Assembly (NCBI RefSeq): GCF_051020985.1
Contig: NC_135002.1
Location: 4,712,001 to 4,776,000, forward strand
Direction of reading: 5' to 3'
Length of the DNA stretch: 64,000 nucleotides
Origin: Nomia melanderi
Taxonomy: Eukaryota > Arthropoda > Insecta > Hymenoptera > Halictidae
In this document: positions 35,961-47,988 of the stretch, piece by piece
Numbering within the stretch: the first letter of the stretch is position 1
How the letters are laid out: each line of letters starts with the position of its first letter
Program-made: the position numbers and the translations under genes
The notes under the pieces: generated by a model
The model's input: only the letters and a program-made list of their open reading frames with translations
Told to the model about the DNA's origin: nothing
The model's database searches: none

Positions 35961-37868
35961 AACTATATACTTACTACTCTGTTACGTCGGTCACGTTTAG
36001 AGGAGACTAGTTTCGAATTCGTTTTTTTCTTAATTCGGAGATTCTCATTCACTTCTGAGTATCATTCTTAATTTAAATTTGAATTCCTATGGTTTCAAGG
36101 AGAAATTCAGAATATTGAAGATGAATTACTGTTTGTCTCCGTTACTGTCGATTTATCGTGACATTAATGCAACTGATGGTAAGTAGAATGATTGGAAACA
36201 TGTTAGCTAGTACAACTTGTAATTAATCATGATTTCGTACGTTTATTGTAGCTAATTGTACCGTATGAATATCGTGAATAGAAAAGGTATTTGGAGGAGA
36301 AAACTTGAGTATGTTCTGCTAGAAATGTTGAAGACTATTGAGAAAATCTGTCGGGGGTGAACATCGAAGACCGTCCGCACTGGCCCGTGACCGGCGACGT
36401 GAAAAACGAGGCCGCCCACGAAAATAGTCGGATGAATCAGGAATTTCCATATGTAATTGCAGCGATTATAGCGTCGCGCAACTGGTGTCGTCCGCGTTTC
36501 CGCAGCCTGGGCCGATGGTGGTCCGACCCTTGACGCGGATGGCGAAACCACGCGTGCACATGCCGAATTTTTATTTTCTCTTGCATCGATGAATGGGGTG
36601 TCGAGCGTTTAAAACAGCATAAATTAGTCCGGCGTTTCGCGACAGATGCGGGGGCGGCGCGTGTCGAGCCAATATGTTCGTCAAATTTCGCCCGGGTGTC
36701 GGATCTGATCAAACGACGCCGAAATCGGCGGATACGTGCCGATCTTTGGATTAATATGACTCAATTTAGGTATATACATTCACTCATCGTATGTCTAAAT
36801 TAAAAATCGCTCGCGACAGAATCATCGTTGCATCGAATAGGTTCTATTTCATTTTAAAAGTATTACATAAACTATATTTTCTGATCGATTATTTATATAC
36901 CCATTGAACTACACGTCGATTCGTAATATATACTAATCGAAGAATTCTTCGATAAGATCTACAAAATAGTTTCTTACTAATATTAACGAAATTCGTATCA
37001 AAGAACAGCTTAGCAGTAAGAAATTGTAAAATATTTGTAAAAAATCTAAAACAAAATTTTCCCGAATTAAGTCACCTGTATCTTAGTAAGTACTCTGCAC
37101 TAAATAAAGAAGATATTTTGTAATTAATAATCTTCCTTTATTTTCCACTTCAACCCCTAGAACCCACCCTTTTTCCCTTCCCAGAGGAACCACCGAATTT
37201 CACACTAAAAATAAAGACCTCCGCCGCTTCCCGGTAGCAATCCTGCCCACTTTGTCCATCCTCGTCCACGAAACGGCGCCATAATTGAATTCCCGAAAAT
37301 GACGCGAGGCCCGGGAGGGCGAGCGCGGACGATGGCGTGAAAACGTTTCACGCGAGGTAAAAAAGGCCTGCAATTATACAGTCGTTACTTCCACAAATTA
37401 CGTCGCGGGCCGAACCTATCGCACGAGATATCTACCCTTCCTGGTCCCTCGCCGCCTCCCACTGATCGTGGCCTGCAATTATTAGTGAGGACGGAGAGAG
37501 CGACGCGGTTCCCGCTCCCCGTTAACCTATGATTCACCTCTTAATGCGGCTCCTTCTGCTCGATCATTACCGCCACGAATTAAATGAATATGTACACGAA
37601 ACTCGAGCTAACTCGATTTACTCTCGTTAGCCGAGGACGGGGCCGAGTGTTCTCGTCTGGACTTATTGTAGAACGATGCGGAGGACTCGGGGGCGCGGAA
37701 GGTGATTCGTGTAGAGTTCCTTGCAGCTGCAACATTTTCCTTGTGTTTCTTTTATTTCGCGATTCGTTGCATAGAATGGAAAATTATACGAATTCTATTT
37801 GTACGTTTCTCTTACGTCAACAACAACTGCTTCTATTCGTCTACTGGAATAACATTACTATAAAAATA
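35961..37868. other. Non-genic stretch
   Basis: GC-rich at about 36350-36720 and 37240-37560, otherwise AT-rich. At 36127 an ATG opens a short frame (MNYCLSPLLSIYRDINATD) ending at a consensus GATG|GTAAGT donor at 36180; with no partner exon I treat it as chance. Confidence 0.4.
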
Positions 37869-38097
37869 TTAACTCTTTGCACTTTGTAGGCTCCAATATT
37901 GTTCTAATATTAAATATTTTAATGAATCTTAAGAAAACTACCTTAAGATTATTAGATCTTCCAAATATACAAAGTTTGTACTGAGGGAATTAAAGGTCTA
38001 AGAAACGTTATAACCTTGTTAATCTTCAGTGGGACTACTATCAAAATTGGTAGGAGTTGCTGACATATCACGAAACTATGTAGAGTGCTAAGGGTCA
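37869..38097 (+). mobile_element. TTAA-flanked MITE, family B, copy 4
   Basis: 229 bp. Head TTAACTCTTTGCACTTTGTAGG, tail TAGAGTGCTAAGGGTCAA (right TTAA mutated to TCAA). Full-length interior with CTCCAATATTG and CTACCTTAAGATTATTAGAT. Non-coding. Confidence 0.8.
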
Positions 38098-39013
38098 ATA
38101 CAATCGATACAAAAATAAAACAATCACCTTTTTAGACCAACTGTTGCTACATGTACACTTCGATTCTCTGCTTCGATCTTCTCTGTAAAATTCGATTTCA
38201 AAGTGGGTCCCACTCATCGAAACAAATGCATTCCCAGACAAAGGTGTCCAGAATTGTGATCCCCGTTTGTGTCCATTCTCTTCCCCCGAAAATCATGGTG
38301 GACAGAAGATTCCTTGCCCGAAGGAGCACGCCGGACGGCCCCATCGATGAAAACAGAACCGAGTAAGACTATATTCTTCGCAATTTTCGAGTGGCACTCG
38401 AGACACCGTCGTTAGAGAAAGGGCAAGACAAAGGGGTCGCTGCAACGGAGCATTCAGCGAACATTGTTTCGGCCACTTTCGTCCCCGGGAACGCCGACAG
38501 GAAGTGGTCTTCGAACGGGACGATAATAACTCGGCGAAGATTTCGACGCGGAGGAGCACGGAAACGGCGCGGCCCGCCGCGATGGCGGTTAGGGAAATTA
38601 GCAAACGGGAGAACATAAATTCTTCACGGTGGATGGGGACCATCGGCGGTTCACGGGGGGTAGATTCGCCGACATATGGCGCTCGGAATTCCAAAGCTGT
38701 CGCCCTACTCTTTTTTTGCGCTGGTGCAGTGCATCCTTCCGCGTCCGACGAGCTGCAGTCGTCATTCTTATGCCTTGACGAAACGCATTGTTCCCGGGTC
38801 CGACGCTCGTATTAATTCCGCCGAGGATTTTATGCGTTTCGGACATGCACGACTGTTGTCATTCGCAGGGGCGTGTGTCATTGCAATGGAATCTTTCGGT
38901 ATTCATAGCTAATGTAATTGCGAGAGACGTAGTAACGTCAAAGAGTATCGAATATAATACAGATTTCTAAACGATTAGAATTTTAGAGACAATAGTTGGA
39001 AATTATTCGAGAA
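38098..39013. other. Non-genic stretch containing a candidate exon
   Basis: GC-rich from about 38290 to 38870. Overlapping frames up to 133 codons on both strands are shadows. The candidate exon at 38295-38362 is listed separately. Confidence 0.4.
38295..38362 (+). CDS. Candidate first coding exon
   Basis: An ATG in good context (AAATCATGG) opens a 22-codon frame reading MVDRRFLARRSTPDGPIDEN then RT, and runs into a good donor, GA|GTAAGA at 38363. The peptide is protein-like (charged, with STPDGP). The same frame is open upstream to 38151, so the ATG is not forced. The minus strand is also open here for 133 codons. No acceptor-linked partner exon was found, so this may be chance. Family not recognised. 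Confidence 0.2.
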
Positions 39014-39458
39014 TTAACACTGGAACTACTGTATCAGTCAAAGTAACCAGTTCCGGTTCTTTCGTTCCGCAATTGTTGATAAACGCATTGAATATTCAAC
39101 ACGATTTTGAAAATGAACAGTTTCGAATACTATAATGAATCGCCGAAGATACCGAGAATAATTTTATAGATTACGTATCGATAGTATTAACCCTTTGCAC
39201 TCGAAAGCTTTCACTAGCTTTTTAATTTATTAAATATAATTTAATATATATATATAATTTAATTTTTTTTAATTTGAAATTAATTAATGAGGAAACATAT
39301 ATAAATTAAGGAGGATAGTTATTTTATTTCAATATTCCACATATCGATGCATCGTATAAAGCTTAATATTAAGACTTAATAATTTTGCAAATCAAAGTGG
39401 CGACTGAGAGTCACCTCTCGAGTGCAAGGGGTTAAATTCCTAGTGGTTCCAGTGTCAA
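39014..39458. mobile_element. Nested elements: family G host split by MITE A copy 5
   Basis: The host has terminal inverted repeats TTAACACTGGAACTACT (39014) and AGTGGTTCCAGTGTCAA (ending 39458), 17 bp with two mismatches, and about 196 bp of its own sequence. Inside it, 39187-39435 is a family A element in reverse orientation: right edge ACCTCTCGAGTGCAAGGGGTTAA, left edge TTAACCCTTTGCACTCGAAAG, TTAA at both edges. The A interior here is unusually AT-rich, with a TA-repeat at 39244-39260. The order of events is clear: G first, A later. Confidence 0.8.
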
Positions 39459-40649
39459 TGAAAATATAGTCAGAACTTTCATCGTCTTCCTCGGAGAGAA
39501 TAAAAGGATATCTACGATCGACCCTTAATCTCAAAGAACCGCCGGAAAACAAAGCGTTCATCGATAACCCGAAACTCGGGCAGGGGCACGAGGCATTAAG
39601 GATTCATTGGAGGGTAGAAATAATCGGGGGTGTGCATCGGTTTATCTACCGGGTGTCACAAACATGCGGTCAGGCCGCGTCTCGGTTCCCGAAAGTCCCA
39701 TTGTCTCGTGTGCAAAAGCCACAAAGCGGGCCGGAGAGAGCTGGCATTAGTGCACGGAGTTGCATACACAGGGCCACGGACACGTCCGCAGTCAGAAATT
39801 GCACGAAGTCGCTTCTGGCCGCGAGTGGAAGCGAGAAACGCAGACGGAGGGAAGGGGAGAGATCCGGCTTCAAGATGTTTATCTTGCGGCGTCCAGGACA
39901 AAGCGACGTGCCTCCGCGCTCGTAAACGCGTTCCGTGGCTTTGATGCGTCCACCTCAGCTCCCCACCTACGAGATGGACGGCGTCTAATTGAACCAGTTA
40001 AAAGGAGCCACCCTATACCGATTCCCGAGGACTGAGGTCCATAAAGTGGCGCGGCGGACACCCCTCCTTTAATTCGTTTATTACTCTCGTTAGAAGCGCC
40101 GACACACGGGGATCGGAATTCTTTTTCTGAGCCGTTCCCCCGTCTGGCTTCGCTTCGAATTTAGCTCTGAGGTTAAATGTCACTGATATTTCTACGTTCG
40201 ACGGTAACGCGGTCTTACGGTTAACGTATTGCGTACTGGCTAGTTTTCAGAAAATTGTGCGGATGGCGATTTTCAGTGAGATCAACTTATATCACTATAC
40301 ATAGAAAAACTGAGATATCGTATTGTTGTGTAATATATTTTGAATGGATAATCGATTCGAATTAAATTTTATATTTTCTTCAATGCTGTGGTAATTAGCG
40401 AAGTTGCATAGCTAAGTGTCTTTATATAAAAACGAGATTTCCAGAGTTTCTTTATTTTTCATGGACTTCAGTTTCAGCATCGTTGACTGAGAAGATACTT
40501 CTGTTATTTGTGTATTCTAGAAAAGATTCCACGTATAGTTTCTTAACTTGAGAATCTGGTTTGAGATCCATTCGATGTTTGACGTTAAATAGTTTCGAGG
40601 AAATTTTTGTTTAATGTTCAACAGTAGGATAAGAGAATACTATAACAGC
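39459..40649. other. Non-genic stretch
   Basis: GC-rich at about 39540-40170 with overlapping frames of 60-104 codons on both strands, then AT-rich. Nothing recognisable. Confidence 0.45.
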
Positions 40650-40853
40650 GAGTTCTACTTGTTAAATTGGCAAATACTGAAAAAAAATAAAAATTAATTT
40701 TACATTGGATAATAGTCACAGATTCCTGAATTCTCTTTCCTATACTGTGAAGTTGATTAAACACACTCGACGTTTCAAGCAAAAACTAATTTTTATTTTT
40801 TATATTAAAATAAGTATTGAGTTCTACTTGTTAAATTGACAAATATTGAACAT
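40650..40853 (+). repeat. Short direct repeat, 169 bp apart
   Basis: A ~33-nt sequence (GAGTTCTACTTGTTAAATTG, one variable base, CAAATA, one variable base, TGAA) occurs at 40650 and 40819. Sequence between and after is AT-rich and does not align, so this is the remnant of a local duplication. Confidence 0.6.
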
Positions 40854-41655
40854 CGAGTTGAAACTTTACCTAAAACATGAAGTTGTTCTCGAAGCAATTA
40901 ACAGTATAGAAAGAATTATATTTACAAATTGCAAACGCGAGGCGTAGAATCCGAAGCTGCGGTGTATTAAAAGGGAGATAGTAAGATAGTCATTGGTACC
41001 CGTAAACGCCACGAATCAACTCTGTCAATAGGGTGCGAGGTGGTGGGAGGAAGGGTCCATTGATCGATTGGTTTGTTCGTACACGAGGAAACATTGGCTG
41101 GTAGAAGGACGACGAGTCGAAAACCCTCTGTTCTATTCGACGGCCTTCGATACGGATGCCAGTGGTACAAATGAACGGAATTAAGGGGCTTTTAGAAGCG
41201 TACACACACACGGACGGGGTCGGAACGGCACACAACGGGGGTAGATAACTCCCGGGAGAATTACGAGGGGGTGAGAGGAGAAACGCCGAAAGAGGAAACG
41301 TTCGAGGGGTGCTCTTTGATTGGTGTGGGAAGATTCACCGGCAGTTAAGCACTGTCACTGACTGCTCTTCCTAGGGAATTTCTTGGCGTAACGCCTACCG
41401 GCATTGCGGAGGGAATCCCGCTAAATACGCCCCCGCTGGAACTGGCTGCTGTAATTAACGCTGACTAGACAATCGATTTTATGAATACACGTAGAAAACT
41501 GATTCTGTCTTTGAAATAGATTGCCTCGAGTTTTATTATGTTTCGAGTTATGGAATTAATAAAAGTATGAAACTGAATGGAATAGGAACTGTCAGAGTTT
41601 AGAAATAAGGGTTGAAAATACCATCGATGATCGAAGCTCTGTTTAGCTTAATATT
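40854..41655. other. Non-genic stretch
   Basis: Mixed composition, GC-richer at about 41000-41450. Two overlapping minus-strand frames (67 and 81 codons) without recognisable features. Confidence 0.45.
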
Positions 41656-41760
41656 GTCCTTGAAATATCTTTCGAGAAATTTTAACTGTGTCTCTGACGT
41701 CTTTGTTTGAGACATTGATGGTTGAAGAAATATTTCTATGGGGTTGAAGATGTGGGATTT
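41656..41760 (+). repeat. Dispersed repeat, copy 1 (partner at 46103-46214)
   Basis: About 105 bp that align with 46103-46214 in the same orientation. Shared blocks: GTCCTTGAAATAT, TTCGAGAAATTTTAA, GACGTCTTTGTTT/GGCGTCTTTGTTT, GATGGTTGAAGAAATA and TTCTATGGGGTTGAA. Non-coding, no clear terminal repeats. Either a segmental duplication or part of an unrecognised element. Confidence 0.75.
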
Positions 41761-42809
41761 GACGTTATACTTTTATATAAGTGTAACGAAGTGAAATTTT
41801 ATGTTACAACCGTAGTGAAATAACGACAGTAAATTATGTGTCGACTATGAGTAAAGTATCTGATAAGATAGAATTTAGAATAAATATATTTCTCAAGTAA
41901 ATGATCCTAAAATTGTTCAAATGCTCGACGAGTCGTGGATATAAACGACAAGCTACACATTTAATTACCCACGGCATTGTAGGAGCTTTAATGGCGCATC
42001 AAGTTTACGTGTTCGAGAAGTAAATGTTTCTTTAAGGAATGTCCTTTACGATGCCGGCCGAATCGTCGGCCAATCAACGCGAAGGAAGCTTCTGTGTCCC
42101 TCGGGGCTGGTTCCGTCGATTACAATTTCAATGGACCACGCTTCCAGGGCAATCTCGGACGACTGTTAACAGTCTGTTAAAGCAGTAACGATTCGATTCG
42201 CGAGACACTCGAGAATCGTATTCACAGGAGCACACTCGAGGTCCGAGTAACGCGAACACTGGATGTTTATGGGGCCGCGTTCGGACTGGTAGCGTATTGC
42301 TGCGCTCAGCATGGGGCATGTACGAGGCGTACCCGTACCCCCATGCTGTCAGTGAAGTGCCCCCTCGTCCTACGAATCGCTTATGTATATCCATGGGAAA
42401 AATATTGGTTTATTTGGACGCTACAAGACGCATTCGTGTAGAATATTAGACGTTTTGCGGTGAGCGGGCCCTGCGATCATAATTACGCCATGGAATACCA
42501 AGGAAAATCGAATACCTTGTCGTGCAGTCATCCCTGCGAGTAGATACATCTTTACTTAACTCCGATCATTACCTTATAATCACACTCGCCGATTACATAA
42601 ACTGAAAGTCGTGGTAGATCTAACTTAGAACTGTACAAACCGAAACTTACAGATATATTACAATTTTCTAATAATTTTAAACATATTCATCGAAGATTAA
42701 AAGAAAAATAGTTTAGAAGAAGTCTTGTTACTTTGACTAAAGTTACAATTTTCAAAATTCTGTATAGGGAGACATTGTTCGTTGCTAATTTCAATTATGT
42801 CACTTTGGT
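41761..42809. other. Non-genic stretch with a strong hairpin
   Basis: AT-rich to about 42030, GC-rich at 42040-42400, AT-rich after. The hairpin at 42309-42346 and the motif shared with 55625 are described separately. The minus frame 42394-42128 (88 codons) is not recognised. Confidence 0.45.
42309..42346 (+). other. Perfect-stem hairpin
   Basis: GCATGGGG at 42309-42316 pairs perfectly with CCCCATGC at 42339-42346. After a 3-nt bulge, GTACG (42320-42324) pairs with CGTAC (42334-42338), leaving a 9-nt loop. It is too short for an ordinary microRNA precursor. In one frame the plus strand reads GMYEAYPYPHAVSEVPPRP after an acceptor-like CTGCGCTCAG, so an exon is an alternative. Confidence 0.5.
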
Positions 42810-43033
42810 TTAACCCTTTGAACTCTGTAGGCTCCAATATTGCACCAGTTATATTAAATATTTTAATGAACTTAAAGAAACTACCCTAAAATTATTCGAT
42901 TTTCCACATTCAAATTTTGTGCTAAAATAAAAGATCGAAGAAATGTTAAAACATTTCTAATTTTCCCCAGGAATACAAAAATTAGTTGCAGTTTCTGATA
43001 AATTACAAGACAACCTGAAGTGCTAAGGGTTAA
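42810..43033 (+). mobile_element. TTAA-flanked MITE, family B, copy 5 (near full length)
   Basis: 224 bp with TTAA at both edges. Head TTAACCCTTTGAACTCTGTAGG, tail GAAGTGCTAAGGGTTAA. The most complete B copy: contains CTCCAATATTGCACCAGTT, CTACCCTAAAATTATTCGAT and AATTAGTTGCAGTTTCTG. No ORF. Confidence 0.85.
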
Positions 43034-44360
43034 TAGCTTCAACTTCATCGCAAATAAATACGAAAATCAACTTCGACCACTCTAAATCGTTGAATCGCTA
43101 CACGATCAATCTCTCGAAGACGCTTCTGGTCGACGACAACATTTCCCGATGGGGGGAGGTTGGAAATTTTCGGACACGAGTATGCGAAAGTCACGAGCCC
43201 CGTTTTCCGGGGGAATGTGCCATAGTGGACACGTGACCACCAGGTTCGACACGTGGTTTCGAACGCCAGGTGGTCCTCCTACCGTCACGCACCGCATCGT
43301 TAAACGGCGATACCGTGATAAGAGGCCAAGCGGGGGTTGATGCGCCCCGCGAGGCCACGTTTTTCCGCAACAGTCTTATCACAGCCATCTACGGACCCCG
43401 GCGGACTTGCTGGAACGTTTTGACAAATGAAAAGCGTGCCATTGTGGGGAGAACGTGGAAACGTGCCGCCATTTTTTTCCCGGTGACGGGCCGATCTTGT
43501 GACGGAGGCACATTTTTCTATAATAGGGGTTGAAACACCTTTTTTCGAAAAATGAATTAGGATAGGGACGCGTGGAAGTGGAAGTCTTGTCGGAAATATT
43601 AGAATAAACAATTAACTGAACATTACTATATAAAGAAAGAATGTCGGATATAATAGAAGTGTAGAATAAAATAGAAATTACCGAAATTAATGAAACACAT
43701 TGCGACACAAACGATAAATTATAACACGTAGACGCTAAACCGGTGAATCTCTAAAATCGCTGATATCTTTGATTAATTTCAAAAATATAGAAGCTACAGA
43801 AAACTGAAGAACTTTACTCGAGTCGCAACTTCGTGCACTTCAAATTACAATTTCCTGAATAAATTAAAATGTTTTCTATTATCTTTGAATGTTGGTTTCC
43901 GCCGATTGTTTAGCTTTATATTTCACGAATGCGGGAATAAGTGATTTGGAAAATGGACTCGGTATTCCCGCGTTAAGCTGGATTTCCGAGAGGAATCGTG
44001 GGAGGCGCGGAAGAGCGGATCGCACACGGAAATGAATGCCTTAATTGTATGCCTCGATGTGGGCGACGTGACGAGCCAATAAGCCATGACATGACCGATC
44101 AGTTTACCTCCGTTCCTTTCATTATTTCCCGGCGTCGAGATTTCCACTATCTTCCTATCTTTTCCACAGAGTTCACACGAGCCACCGCGCCGCGTCGCGA
44201 AGGGGGATGACGTTACATAATAGGGGATGATTGCCGTTTGACAAGCCCCTTTCGCTCCGTGCTTAATTCAAGAACGATAGGGTTTCGCCGGTACCGTCTT
44301 ACATTGGGGTGCAACCGTGGGCTTTGTATTATCGCGCAAAATTATTCGCATCGAAATAAA
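43034..44360. other. Non-genic stretch
   Basis: GC-rich at about 43130-43520 and 43970-44230. Overlapping 60-109 codon frames are shadows. A possible old element with inverted GCTAAAC (43735) / GTTTAGC (about 43910) is too weak to call. Confidence 0.45.
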
Positions 44361-44920
44361 TCGCTATCATTAAATAATAATATCGTACGCTACCACCTCG
44401 CAAGAATAATCCAACAAATTATAAAATTCGAGTAATTCTGCAAAGAAAGAATTTCAACCAGTGCAACAACCCTTAAAATCTCTTTGAACTATTCAGAACA
44501 ATCCAATAAATAAAAGACATAATAGAAATACACTAATAAACGAAATAAACGAATCGCTATCATTAAATAATAATATCGTACGTCGTCATCTCGCAAGAAT
44601 AATCCAACAAATTATAAAATTCGAGTAATTCTGCAAAGAAAGAATTTCAACCAGTGCAACAACCCTTAAAATCTCTTTGAACTATTCAGAACAACCCAAT
44701 GAATAAAAGACATAATAGAAATACACTAATAAACGAAATAAACGAATCACTATCATTAAATAATAATATCGTACGTCATCATCTCGCAAGAATAATCCAA
44801 CCAATTATAAAATTCGAGTAATTCTGCAAGGAAAGAATTTCAACCAGTGCAACAACCCTTAAAATCTCTTTGAACTATTCAGAACAATCCACTGAACAAA
44901 AGACAATAGAAATACACTAT
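44361..44920 (+). repeat. Tandem array, three copies of a 193-bp unit
   Basis: Units begin TC(G/A)CTATCATTAAATAATA at 44361, 44554 and 44747, exactly 193 bp apart; the third is cut at about 44920. Differences are scattered single bases, so copies are recent or homogenised. A degraded fragment of the unit end (CCA..GAACAAAAGACAA) recurs at about 45005. AT-rich, no ORF. Satellite-like, but short. Confidence 0.95.
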
Positions 44921-45847
44921 TACACGGATAATTTATATAAAATATTCCTACCAATTTATCCATAACAATCGACTAACTCCAACGCAAGAAAAAAATCACT
45001 GAACCATCCACAGAACAAAAGACAAGCTCAACAAGTAGAAGTCTCCCTGATCGTTCCCGATCGTCCATAATCAATCGGACGAATTTCCAGATGATCAGAA
45101 AATCGGAGCAGCGTCTCTGGCCACAATGCAATCCCTTTATAGTCTTATTAGGACGTCTAACCGTCCCATATGCCGTCCCGGAACCATCGCCAGGCTCCCA
45201 TATAGAATTACCGGGCAGGCTCGAACGACCGCCGCCCTCTTCAGCGTGGAATTCTCGGCCCGTCGGCGCGGCGGATAATCATTTTACTTTAATAGACTGT
45301 GATCGACCATTCACTAGGCGGAACGAACTGTTTGCGCGGCCGGGCGCGTGCCGGGGATTCAATGGAAACTCCCCGGAGAGAAGCCTGTTTCCCGTGACTT
45401 CGCGAAAATCATCGAGCGCGTTTTCAAACCTCCGATGATGTACGAGACCGGCCGATTCTCCGCGCTCCGCGCCCTGTATTTTCGCTCCGGCGACAAAGCG
45501 TCCGCTCTCGACGATCGAGGACGAACCGGATGAACACGCGCAGCTTCCTGGATCGATCTTGACCGGTGTCAAGAGGCGAATTTTGACCTTTTCGCAGAAT
45601 TCGCGCGCCCGCCATTGTTGCCGCATAGGCGCGCGCCTGGATTTCGCCGGCGGACTAGATGATCCATCACGCGAGGGTGCGGTCGAGACTATTGTTGCGT
45701 TCTGGATCGTCAACGAGGAGATTTTTCCTGTCTTTCGGGGTGTGGATGGTAAATATTGCTCCGGGGATGCTTGAAAATGAAGATATAAGGATTTTTGGGA
45801 GGCTACAGTGAGACGAGGAACTTGAGAGAATGTTCGAGGAATATTTG
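44921..45847. other. Non-genic stretch
   Basis: AT-rich to about 45090, GC- and CpG-rich at 45110-45700. A minus frame 45866-45279 (195 codons) is crossed by a plus frame of 115 codons and others, has no domain I know and is not called. Confidence 0.45.
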
Positions 45848-46093
45848 TTGAAACGTTGAATGCCATGGGGGTGACCGGTGACCCCCAAGCAAATTGAATT
45901 ACTATAATTCACTCAATTAAACGATGGTTATTCGCAAAAATTTCTATATTATAAAGAATGCTACCCATTGTGGTGATATTCAGTTTGATCAATGTGGAAT
46001 GATAATAATCTATTTCAGTCAAATGATTTAATATTCTATTTTTCCATTTTGTGAATTTTGCTCTATGAAATCGTGCGGCGTTCAACGTGTTAA
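45848..46093. mobile_element. TTAA-type MITE, family F
   Basis: 246 bp. Left edge TTGAAACGTTGAATGCCATGG, right edge GGCGTTCAACGTGTTAA: inverted partners over about 17 bases. Left TTAA has become TTGA. Just inside the left end is a palindrome-like GGGGGTGACCGGTGACCCCC. Non-coding. Only copy in the window. Confidence 0.7.
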
Positions 46094-46102
46094 TGTTAAG
46101 GA

Positions 46103-46214
46103 GTCCTTGAAATATAATGCTTTCGAGAAATTTTAATTGTATTTCTGGCGTCTTTGTTTCAGGAAGACATCGATGGTTGAAGAAATACTTCTATGGGGTT
46201 GAAATGTGGAATTT
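46103..46214 (+). repeat. Dispersed repeat, copy 2 (partner at 41656-41760)
   Basis: About 112 bp aligned with 41656-41760 (see that entry), starting ten bases after the right end of the family F element. The partner has no F element beside it, so the two are independent. Confidence 0.75.
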
Positions 46215-47954
46215 CCAATTTTCCGAGGGATAATCTCGGGAGGATTAAGAAGTCATTTTCGAATAGATTCTTAACGGTTATAAGCGCATCAGAAGGATCC
46301 CCCGTGCTGAAAGGATTACAGGGTTGATTATTGACACAGGGGGTTGGTGGGACTTAGCCTGGCCCCTTTCGCGTCTGGTGACACCCTATATGTTTGAACA
46401 CATTTGTTGATAACCCCTTTACGTTGCCCGGCGTATTGAGTTACAGGGATTTATGAAGTACAAATAGAAGATGCGTCGAAACATTAGGACGCGACATGGA
46501 TTCCCATACCACAAGATCCTATTGAAAACCGCCCCCATATTCGACAGGCTAAAAAATTCTGGTGCTCTCGCCAAACAAAACTGGAATCAATAATTCAGCG
46601 TTCTATCGATGGTAATTATCATTTAGAATATCATTCCGCTTTAATGCCAATATATCGGAATATAGAATATAATTTATCAAGTAGTTATATTTTCTCTTTC
46701 AACAATTATCAGGAGAGATATTAATGAAATATGGTTCTAACGAGTTCGTGTTCAGCTGTTAATGATATTCACCCCGCCATTGCAACGTGCAATTTTATTT
46801 AAACTGTTTCAGGTCCCGCAGGCCATCGGGGTCAGTTTTTAAAAATTGCAAAATTTATATCACTCACGCGTGCCGAATCTAGACCATCGAGGATCTTCCC
46901 AGCGGGACGCCCTGCATTTTAAGCGGCAGCGGCGGCTTTTAATTTATGCAGGATCCACCGGATCATACGCTAAACGGCTAGGAACCCCTTCGGACTACCG
47001 GTCGAAAAAAGTGGTCGCGTGCGTTGCGACGAAGCGACGGAAGCAACGACAGTTTAATGAAGAGAAATTAATGTACGAAGCACTTTTGTTCCAGTTTAAC
47101 AGTTTTCAGAAAGCTATTGTCAACGTAAAAACATTTGTCTATACTTTGTTAACCAACCTATGCAATGTACCTTTAGAATTATAAATAAAACTATAAATTA
47201 CAGTTATCAATGGAGGGTTTAATAAAATTTTACCAGCATCCCGAAACAAACGATTCTCACTTCCCCGGCGTCGAGATTAATCGCCGCATCATAAATTCAA
47301 AGAAAGTACACTTCCACGTAGAAACCGAGTAGTAAACGTATCTTTGAAACGAATCCTCATTTAAACGCAAGCGTTCAGAATTAACTTGTCCCGTTAAAGT
47401 GGCCTTTAACACGGACTCTCACGACTCAATTAAACTTCACGGTGCGCAATAAAGCACTTCGTGGAGCGAACGAAAAGTTGTTGCGCCGAGGCTGTCCGAC
47501 GCGAGCGGCGCGTTAATTGAATAAATAAACGCCGGAAAAACGAATGCCAACCGGGTCCACCCTTAATAACCCTCCAGGATGATCCACACAATCAGAAAAT
47601 TCCCACCCCTCGGCCCCCACCCTAAATTGAGACAAATTAATGCCGAAGTTGAGTCACCGAAGGTGGCGATCGCCGAGGAACCTAGCTTCCAAGAATCCGC
47701 CCGAAGAATACGAATTCCTCGGGCACGGTCGGTTGCCCAACAATCAGACACTTCTTCCGCCAGTATGTCTAATAAGTCGACGAACGAGAAACCGTTCGAT
47801 CACGCGGCGACGTCAAACTTGTCCCCGAAAAACTGGCGACGGGGACCGGACGAATAAAAGGGGGCGCGTAGGTATACGTACACATAAAAAGGAAGAGGGA
47901 GGAAAAAAAAAGGATTCGAGAGTCGAAACGTCGTCGATCCCGGGACACGATAAG

Positions 47955-47988
47955 TTATATATATATATACATCTATATGTATATATAA
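47955..47988. repeat. TA-rich microsatellite
   Basis: A run of TATATA interrupted by CATCTATATG. Low complexity only. Confidence 0.85.

Noticed and set aside
43730..43915. Possible element with inverted GCTAAAC ends
   Set aside because: Only seven bases pair; common by chance in AT-rich sequence.
45279..45866. 195-codon minus-strand ORF
   Set aside because: Runs into the family F element boundary at 45848 and is crossed by other frames; no domain.
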